Source of the DNA: Flavobacteriales bacterium UBA7382
Lineage (GTDB): Bacteria > Bacteroidota > Bacteroidia > Flavobacteriales_D > Sanyastnellaceae
Assembly: GCA_002469765.1 (NCBI GenBank)
Contig: DKNS01000109.1
Coordinates: 21,025 to 40,497, forward strand
Direction: 5' to 3'
DNA: 19,473 nt
Under the pieces are notes generated by a model. That model had not been told where the DNA came from and did not search any database. It saw only the letters and a program-made list of their open reading frames with translations. The position numbers were made by a program, and so were the translations under genes. Below are positions 14,292 through 19,473 of this stretch, in pieces. Position 1 is the stretch's first letter. The number at the start of each line of letters is the position of its first letter.

Positions 14292-15823
14292 CAGCGGGCG
14301 ATGCTGACGGCGCGACGTTCGCGAATCACGGTGATTTTGACCTGACCTGGGTAGGTCATTTCATTCATGATGCGCTGGCTGATGTCAAACGACAGCTGGT
14401 CGGCTTGGTCGTCGCTCACTTGGTCGCTCTCCACCATCACGCGGAGTTCACGGCCCGCTTGGATCGCAAAGGACTTGGTGACCCCTGGGTACTCCAGGGC
14501 CAGGTTCTCCAGGTCACGCAGTCGTTGGATGTACGCTTCTACCATTTCGCGACGTGCTCCGGGACGTGCGCCACTGATCGCGTCGCAGACTTGGATGATG
14601 GGCGAGAGAAGAGAAGTCATTTCAATTTCGTCGTGGTGTGCCCCGATCGCGTTGAGAATGTCTCCCCGCTCACCCGCTTTCTCTGCGAGCTTCATGCCCA
14701 AGAGTGCATGTGGCAATTCGCTTTCTTCGTCGCTGACCTTGCCAATGTCGTGGAGCAAGCCGGCGCGTTTGGCAGCCTTGGCGTCGAGGCCCAATTCCGC
14801 GGCCATGGTGGCGCAAAGGTTCGCCACTTCGCGGCTGTGCTGGAGCAAGTTTTGACCGTAGGAGGAGCGGTACTTCATTCGGCCCACCATGCGGACGAGC
14901 TCGCCCTTCATGTTGTGGATGCCCAAGTCAACCACGGTCCGCTTTCCTGTCTCGGCGATTTCTTCTTCAATCTTCTTGGTGACCTTGTTCACCACCTCCT
15001 CAATGCGGGCAGGGTGGATGCGGCCGTCGGTGACGAGTTGGTGCAAGCTTAGGCGTGCAATCTCGCGACGCACGGGGTCGAAGCAGCTCAGGATGATGGC
15101 CTCTGGGGTGTCGTCCACGATAAATTCCACACCGGTGGCGGCCTCCAGCGCCCGGATGTTGCGGCCTTCTCGTCCGATGATGCGGCCTTTGACATCGTCA
15201 TTCTTGATTTGGAAGACTGAAACACTGTTCTCCACGCTGTGCTCGGTCGCGACGCGCTGGATGGTCTGGATGACGATTTTTTTCGCTTCTGCGTTGGCCT
15301 TCTCCTTGGCCTCATCGATGATGTCTTGCGCTTGCGTGGCGGCCATGGCGCGGGCCTCTGACTTCATCTGCTCGACCATGCTGGACTTGGCCTCGTCTGC
15401 GGTCATGCCACTAAGCTTTTCCAAGGCTTCAATGGCCTTGCTGTGGTCTGTGGCGAGATCTTGTTGCTTCTTTTCCAAAGCACCCAGGCGCTGAGTCAGC
15501 TTCTCTTGGTCTTTGTTGAGTTGGCGCTCGGCATTTTTGTTCTGATCGAGTGAACGCTGGAGGTTGTTCTCAGTTTTTTTGAGGCGCTCTTGTCGCTCGT
15601 TGAGTTTGCGCTCGAGGTCCTTGCGTTGATCGGCCTGCTTTTCCTTGAGTTGGCTGAATTTTTCTTTGGCCTGGAGGATTTTCTTTTCCTTGATGGATTC
15701 GCCTTTCAGTTCGGCTTCGCGGACAATGCCGTCTGCTTTGCCTGTCAGGACGCGCAAGAACAAAAAGTAGCCTGCGCCTCCTCCAAGAAGCAATCCAGCT
15801 GCTGCTGCAATGATGGGTGACAT
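14291..15823 (-). CDS. rny: Ribonuclease Y
   Basis: An endoribonuclease that starts mRNA decay. From the ATG at 15823 the protein has 510 residues: an N-terminal membrane helix (IIAAAAGLLLGGGAGYFLFL, 4-23), a long coiled coil rich in Lys/Glu/Gln (about 35-185), a KH RNA-binding domain with GRIIGREGRNIRALE (213-227), and the HD metal-dependent phosphodiesterase domain with His358-Asp359 and the later HHDE (396-399). This is the full family layout and length. The frame continues upstream to 15928, but the extra residues are outside the family and would lead into zapA. It follows zapA by 25 bases. Confidence 0.97.
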   Translation of the reverse strand: MSPIIAAAAGLLLGGGAGYFLFLRVLTGKADGIVREAELKGESIKEKKILQAKEKFSQLKEKQADQRKDLERKLNERQERLKKTENNLQRSLDQNKNAERQLNKDQEKLTQRLGALEKKQQDLATDHSKAIEALEKLSGMTADEAKSSMVEQMKSEARAMAATQAQDIIDEAKEKANAEAKKIVIQTIQRVATEHSVENSVSVFQIKNDDVKGRIIGREGRNIRALEAATGVEFIVDDTPEAIILSCFDPVRREIARLSLHQLVTDGRIHPARIEEVVNKVTKKIEEEIAETGKRTVVDLGIHNMKGELVRMVGRMKYRSSYGQNLLQHSREVANLCATMAAELGLDAKAAKRAGLLHDIGKVSDEESELPHALLGMKLAEKAGERGDILNAIGAHHDEIEMTSLLSPIIQVCDAISGARPGARREMVEAYIQRLRDLENLALEYPGVTKSFAIQAGRELRVMVESDQVSDDQADQLSFDISQRIMNEMTYPGQVKITVIRERRAVSIAR

Positions 15824-15848
15824 GTTGTCGTGGGGTTCAATTCCGTCA

Positions 15849-16148
15849 TCAACGGTCGAGCGCGTCGTGGATGCGTTGCAGAAGGGAATCGATGTCGCCT
15901 TGAGGCCAATCTGGTCCAGGTTCCCCACTGCTTGTCACATTGAGGGGCTTTTGGGTCTTGGATTGGACGGCGATTTGAAGGGCGGCCATGGCCATGAGGT
16001 CGATCCTGTCGGTGATCGCGTACTGGCGCTTGAGGTCGCTGATTTGCTTTTCCACAGCGGCTGCGGCTTCACGCACGGCTTGCACTTCCTCTGGGGAAAG
16101 TGTCAAGGGATAGGTTCTCCCTCCGATTGTGATTTCGAGCGTTTCCAT
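15849..16148 (-). CDS. zapA: Cell division protein ZapA
   Basis: A 99-residue protein starting METLEITIGGRTYPLTLSPEE, the ZapA beta-hairpin start, followed by a long helix (VQAVREAAAAVEKQISDLKRQYAITDRIDLMAMAALQIAV) ending in the conserved alanine-rich segment. ZapA binds FtsZ and bundles filaments at the division site. The C-terminal part (about 75-99) is less conserved. The start ATG at 16148 is set by the family N-terminus. It sits 8 bases after the coiled-coil gene and 25 bases before rny, a gene pair common in Bacteroidota. Confidence 0.93.
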   Translation of the reverse strand: METLEITIGGRTYPLTLSPEEVQAVREAAAAVEKQISDLKRQYAITDRIDLMAMAALQIAVQSKTQKPLNVTSSGEPGPDWPQGDIDSLLQRIHDALDR

Positions 16149-16156
16149 GGTGTTCT

Positions 16157-16417
16157 TCACGCTTTGAGCAGCGTGATGCATTCGTCGATTTCTTCCACCA
16201 ACGCGTCCAATTCCTCGGCGCTCATCGCCGGTTCAGGGGTGGGTTGGGGTTGAGGTAGGTTGGTTTCACGGACCATTTCCACTTCCTGCAGCTTCGTTTG
16301 GACTTTCTCCAGCCTCGCATTCGCCTCGTGCAGTTCGCCCCTCAGGCCGGCATGGGCCTCGAGCAAGCGTTCCACGGCGTGGAGCAACGTCGTCAGTTGA
16401 GTTTGGGAAAAGGACAT
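16157..16417 (-). CDS. Small coiled-coil protein preceding zapA
   Basis: From the ATG at 16417 it has 86 residues: a helix with heptad character (LLHAVERLLEAHAGLRGELH and on to about residue 47), a proline-rich linker (QPQPTPEP, about 56-63) and a second short acidic helix (SAEELDALVEEIDECITLLK). No signal or membrane segment is present. The position directly before zapA and the size suggest a division-associated coiled coil comparable to ZapB, but this is by position, not by sequence. The longer frame to 16507 is rejected because the shorter start leaves room for the promoter at 16433-16440. Confidence 0.7.
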   Translation of the reverse strand: MSFSQTQLTTLLHAVERLLEAHAGLRGELHEANARLEKVQTKLQEVEMVRETNLPQPQPTPEPAMSAEELDALVEEIDECITLLKA

Positions 16418-16432
16418 GGTCGTGAGTCCTAA

Positions 16433-16440
16433 CAAAAGTA
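16433..16440 (-). promoter_or_regulatory. Candidate promoter of the zapA-rny operon, -7 element
   Basis: On the - strand TACTTTTG matches all fixed positions of the Bacteroidota -7 consensus TAnnTTTG. It is 15 bases from the ATG of the coiled-coil gene, giving a leader of about 12 bases. I do not see a TTG at the -33 distance. Confidence 0.4.
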
Positions 16441-16456
16441 AGGGAGTGCTCGGGAC

Positions 16457-16484
16457 TTTGGTCGGATTGCCCCATGTAGTTTTG
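16457..16484 (+). promoter_or_regulatory. Candidate promoter of the M23 peptidase gene
   Basis: TTTG at 16457-16460 and TAGTTTTG at 16477-16484 (perfect TAnnTTTG) are separated by 16 bases, slightly short of the usual range. With the box centred at -7, transcription would begin at about 16488, directly at the ATG at 16489. It faces away from the zapA-rny promoter with about 36 bases between the two -7 boxes, so the two may compete or be co-controlled. Confidence 0.45.
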
Positions 16485-16488
16485 CAAC

Positions 16489-18270
16489 ATGCGGACGTTT
16501 GAAACACAAATTGGGAGGTTCAAGGCGGGTTTTTCTATCTGTCACATGTTGTGTGTGTTGGGTGTTTTTTCTTCGAGTTTTTCTTTGGGTCAAGATTCCC
16601 AAAGGCAGCGCGCGCAGCAATTCAAGGCAACCCACGATTGGACGGACCCTTTGACGGTTCCTTTGGTCTTGAGTGGCAACTTCGGAGAGCTCCGGGGCAA
16701 TCACTTCCACACCGGCCTCGACATGAAAACCCAAGGGAGAGAGGGTTTGCCTGTTCTCGCCGCCACGGATGGCGTGCTGGCCCGCATCAAGATGTCGCCA
16801 TGGGGTTATGGCAACGCGCTGTACCTCGAAGGGCCAGATGGCATCACGACGGTGTACGCCCATCTCCAGAGGTTTGCCCCTAAGTTGCAGGCGTGGGCAG
16901 TGGAGCGCACGTACGCGGGGAGATCCCTGGGGTTGGACGCCATGCCCCCTGCCTCGGCGGGGTTGACATTCCAGGCTGGCGACACCTTGGGTTGGAGCGG
17001 CAATTCCGGCGGAAGTGGCGGCCCTCACTTGCATTTTGAAGTGCGTGATACGCCGTCCCAACACCCTCTGAATCCATTGCAAGGCTGGGTGACCAAATCG
17101 GATTCGCGTCCCCCGTCGGCACCGTCGTGGTGGCTGGAATCCGAGCGCGGCTTGGTGTCCATTCCCGCCAGGGGTGTCGACACCGTGGTGGTCGATGGCG
17201 AGATCCGTATTTCCATTGAAGCGTACGACCGGTTGGACGGCGCGTCCAACATCTGTGGAATCCACAGGCTTGACGCGCTCTTGAAAGACAGCGTCGGCGA
17301 CGTTCTATGGAAACATCGATTTGGCTTGGATGAATTGAATTTTTCGGTAAACAAAGACATGAATGCGCACACCCTTTTCCCCGTGTGGTCGCGTGAACGA
17401 GATCAAGTGCATCGGATTCACCGCCTCCGTGGCAACCGACTGGACATTTATGCGGAAGGTGCAGAGACGGGCATCGTGGCATTGGACAGCGGGGAGGTGG
17501 CCACCTTGGTGTGCACTGTCTGGGACGTGGAGGGCAACCAGACAGAACGGATCTTGGTGCTGCAGGGCGGGCAGTCGACGCTCACGTGGGCAAACGTGGA
17601 GTCCGATTTGGAAACACCTCAGGCGGTGTCGGCCAGCGAGACACGAACATTGTCTGCTCCACAGGCCAAGTTGACGTGGGACAAACAGACGTTTTTTGAG
17701 CCAACCACGCTGGGCTGGCGCACAGATTCAACCGGGATGTCGGCCTTTGTCTGGCCAGAGTTTGACGCATGGAGAGGCAAAGTGAATGTGGAATGGGCGT
17801 TGCCCAGCCCCGAGGTCGTTTGGGGGATGAGCGGAGCGGCCTTGCCGCAAGACGAGTTGCCTGGGTCAAATTGGGTGGCGGTTCAAGAGGTGGACGGCCA
17901 AATCAAGAACGTCGTCGCCGCACAAGTCCGAGCAGGAGCTTGGCACATGGCTCTGAACCAGGGTGGCGCTTGGCGCATGGTGCGAGACACGGTGGTGCCC
18001 GCGGTGATTCCGTACCACAGCGGCACTCCGATCGTCGAGGGCGGGGATGCGGTTTGGTTTGTGGAAGACCTTCTCGCTGGGGTGGAAGCGTTGACGCTGA
18101 CCATTGGTGGTCAATGGGCGCGCCTTGTGTGGGACCCCAAGCGCAACATGGTCACCTACGAAGCCACAGACGGCCGACACCCGTCAGGATCACCTGTGCA
18201 GGTGGAGTTGAAGGTGATGGACGGAGTGGGAAACACCTCGGCTTGGGCTGGGACGTTGATCTGGCCTTAA
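16489..18270 (+). CDS. Exported M23-family metallopeptidase (peptidoglycan hydrolase)
   Basis: A 593-residue protein with an N-terminal export signal (hydrophobic stretch ICHMLCVLGVFSSSFSLG, about 17-34, with Arg10 and Lys12 before it). The LytM/M23 domain follows: NHFHTGLDM with His74 and Asp78, YAHLQ with His125, and GGPHLHFEVR with His180 and His182, the full zinc and catalytic set. M23 enzymes cut peptidoglycan cross-links in the periplasm. From about residue 200 to the end are about 390 residues of beta-rich sequence with no family I recognise, probably Ig-like modules. An active enzyme is likely because no key residue is missing. The ATG at 16489 is the only plausible start with a basic N-region; it diverges from the zapA operon. 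Confidence 0.92.
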   Translation: MRTFETQIGRFKAGFSICHMLCVLGVFSSSFSLGQDSQRQRAQQFKATHDWTDPLTVPLVLSGNFGELRGNHFHTGLDMKTQGREGLPVLAATDGVLARIKMSPWGYGNALYLEGPDGITTVYAHLQRFAPKLQAWAVERTYAGRSLGLDAMPPASAGLTFQAGDTLGWSGNSGGSGGPHLHFEVRDTPSQHPLNPLQGWVTKSDSRPPSAPSWWLESERGLVSIPARGVDTVVVDGEIRISIEAYDRLDGASNICGIHRLDALLKDSVGDVLWKHRFGLDELNFSVNKDMNAHTLFPVWSRERDQVHRIHRLRGNRLDIYAEGAETGIVALDSGEVATLVCTVWDVEGNQTERILVLQGGQSTLTWANVESDLETPQAVSASETRTLSAPQAKLTWDKQTFFEPTTLGWRTDSTGMSAFVWPEFDAWRGKVNVEWALPSPEVVWGMSGAALPQDELPGSNWVAVQEVDGQIKNVVAAQVRAGAWHMALNQGGAWRMVRDTVVPAVIPYHSGTPIVEGGDAVWFVEDLLAGVEALTLTIGGQWARLVWDPKRNMVTYEATDGRHPSGSPVQVELKVMDGVGNTSAWAGTLIWP

Positions 18271-18288
18271 TTCAGCCGTGATTTCGGG

Positions 18289-19473
18289 TCAGCGGGCCAT
18301 CCGAGATTCGATCATGCTGTAGTCCAAGTAGTACAGCGCACGAACCGAAAGGGAGTTTGTGAAGCCTTCGTCCAACATGGATTGCCAGTTGCTCCAGTAG
18401 CTTTCGGGCAGGGCAGCACCGGCCTCATTCAAGGTGTTCTTCCACACCACACTCAACTCAGAGCCGGGCGAGAAAATCCAGCGGTAAACGAGGTCGACGC
18501 TCCAGGCGTTGTAATTCACGTCGTAGCGTGAGGTTAGGTCTTGGTTGAACAGCTCCAGCGACGCGAAGAGGTTGGGGTCGTCGATGAAGTTCAAACTGCC
18601 ATTCTCTTGCAATTCGAAAAAGCCGTGGTAGTCGACCACACTCCAGTAATGCCGAATGCGCGCCGACAGGCTCGAGGTGGGTGTGAAGATGTAGCTGGCA
18701 TTCAAGACATGCGTGTGGCTTGTGTTTTCGCGTTGCCCAAACAAACTGAGCTGCCCGTTGTCGACCACATCCACCCAGCCGCGTTCGTTGTGGCGGATTT
18801 GCCAGCTCCACACGTAATCGGCGCTGAGTCGGTCGTTGAACCGGAACCTAGGCGCCAATCGAATGAACGACTCTTGCCAGTCGGGCATGTCCGGTCGGAC
18901 ACGTCGCTTGACGAACCCGTCGAGCGCCACTTTTCGCCGGTAGTCGGTGGACGTCACAAACTCTGCCGACGTCCATCGAGGCGTGGCGAACGGGAGTCCG
19001 TCCAACCGGGAGGCAAACCAATCTTGGCCTTCCAGGGGCTGGCCTTCAAATCCAAGTTTGTTGAACCAGAAGGTTTTCGTCACGGCGGCCCATTCCGCCA
19101 CCCAGGTCCAGTTGCTGTAGGCGCGTGGGGCATAGAGGTGGTTGATGTTGGTGTTCAGGTTCCACCACATCCTGTTGAACGCCCCAAACGGCTTGTAGAC
19201 GCCGTATTCCAAATCCAGCCAAGTCACGATCTCGTTGGGGGCCGCCAGATAGCCCAGGTCGTTGGGGTTGTAGGATTCCGACTCGCGGTAGTGGCCCACT
19301 CTGCCTCGAAATTGGCCGGAAGTCTTCGCCAGATTCAAGCCCCAACGGTGACCTTCATCGTGGTTGGCGGAGTCGCCTTGCGCCATGGAGTTTCGTGCGG
19401 CGCTGCCGCCCAGTGCCCAGCTGTTGTCCTCGTTCCGGAAGGAATAATCCACCCCTTGAACGTAAGCATCACG
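18289..19473 (-). CDS. DUF5916 outer-membrane protein, C-terminal part (partial)
   Basis: The frame is open from the window edge (RDAYVQGVDYSFR) to a TGA at 18289-18291, giving the last 394 residues. The sequence alternates hydrophobic and aromatic residues as in an outer-membrane beta-barrel, with the DUF5916-typical segments ESYNPNDLGYLAAPNE, DLVYRWIFSPGSELSVVWKN and the end VRALYYLDY. Complete family members usually carry a signal peptide and a CBM9-like N-terminal domain, both outside this window. The in-frame GTG at 19452 is not a real start because similarity continues through it. It converges with the M23 gene with 18 bases between the stops and no visible terminator. Function is unknown. 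Confidence 0.85.
   Translation of the reverse strand, partial: RDAYVQGVDYSFRNEDNSWALGGSAARNSMAQGDSANHDEGHRWGLNLAKTSGQFRGRVGHYRESESYNPNDLGYLAAPNEIVTWLDLEYGVYKPFGAFNRMWWNLNTNINHLYAPRAYSNWTWVAEWAAVTKTFWFNKLGFEGQPLEGQDWFASRLDGLPFATPRWTSAEFVTSTDYRRKVALDGFVKRRVRPDMPDWQESFIRLAPRFRFNDRLSADYVWSWQIRHNERGWVDVVDNGQLSLFGQRENTSHTHVLNASYIFTPTSSLSARIRHYWSVVDYHGFFELQENGSLNFIDDPNLFASLELFNQDLTSRYDVNYNAWSVDLVYRWIFSPGSELSVVWKNTLNEAGAALPESYWSNWQSMLDEGFTNSLSVRALYYLDYSMIESRMAR

Noticed and set aside
19452..19454. GTG near the right edge as the start of the DUF5916 gene
   Set aside because: Barrel-like, in-frame sequence continues upstream of it to the window edge, so the gene is truncated by the window and does not start there.

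Overview
This window is chromosomal housekeeping DNA from a fairly GC-rich member of the Bacteroidota. Several signs agree on that phylum: candidate promoters match TTTG / TAnnTTTG rather than TTGACA / TATAAT; start codons are preceded by A-rich leaders without clear Shine-Dalgarno sequences; there is a DUF5916 outer-membrane protein, and a zapA-rny pair next to a coiled-coil gene; and the translation cluster thrS-infC-rpmI-rplT has Bacteroidota-type protein sequences. The exact genus cannot be named from the sequence. I see no tRNA, rRNA, CRISPR array, insertion sequence or prophage, and no stretch above 300 bases is without a gene (the longest gap is about 170 bases upstream of serC).

Layout. 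Positions 1-1323 (+): the end of thrS, then infC (apparently starting on a non-canonical AUC codon), rpmI and rplT, closed by a strong hairpin terminator. Positions 1403-4072 (-): bcp, recA and a TPR lipoprotein whose start overlaps the recA stop. priA (4135-6591, +) diverges from bcp and meets, stop against stop, a leftward operon (12013 to 6588, -) of serC, serA, a DUF1015 gene, yggS, a small two-helix membrane protein and a secreted beta-propeller. Three of its junctions are 4-base ATGA overlaps. Positions 16417-12187 (-): a second leftward operon of a small coiled-coil protein, zapA, rny, a polysaccharide flippase and a glutathione peroxidase, closed by a hairpin terminator. A divergent promoter region at about 16430-16488 separates it from an M23 peptidase gene (16489-18270, +), which converges on the 3' part of a DUF5916 gene that runs off the right edge (-).

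How the genes work together. The left end is translation; recA and priA are recombination and replication-restart functions; the serC operon makes phosphoserine precursors from 3-phosphoglycerate, with a DUF1015 protein and a PLP-homeostasis protein tightly coupled to it; the zapA-rny block joins cell division, mRNA turnover and envelope export, next to a secreted peptidoglycan hydrolase on the other strand.

The most interesting points are the DUF1015 gene in the serine operon, carrying a DGHHR motif that recalls the ParB-like serine kinases; the AUC start of infC; a palindrome with a third competing arm just upstream of recA; and a near-leaderless promoter geometry for the M23 gene. No large undescribed system such as a defence island or biosynthetic cluster is visible.
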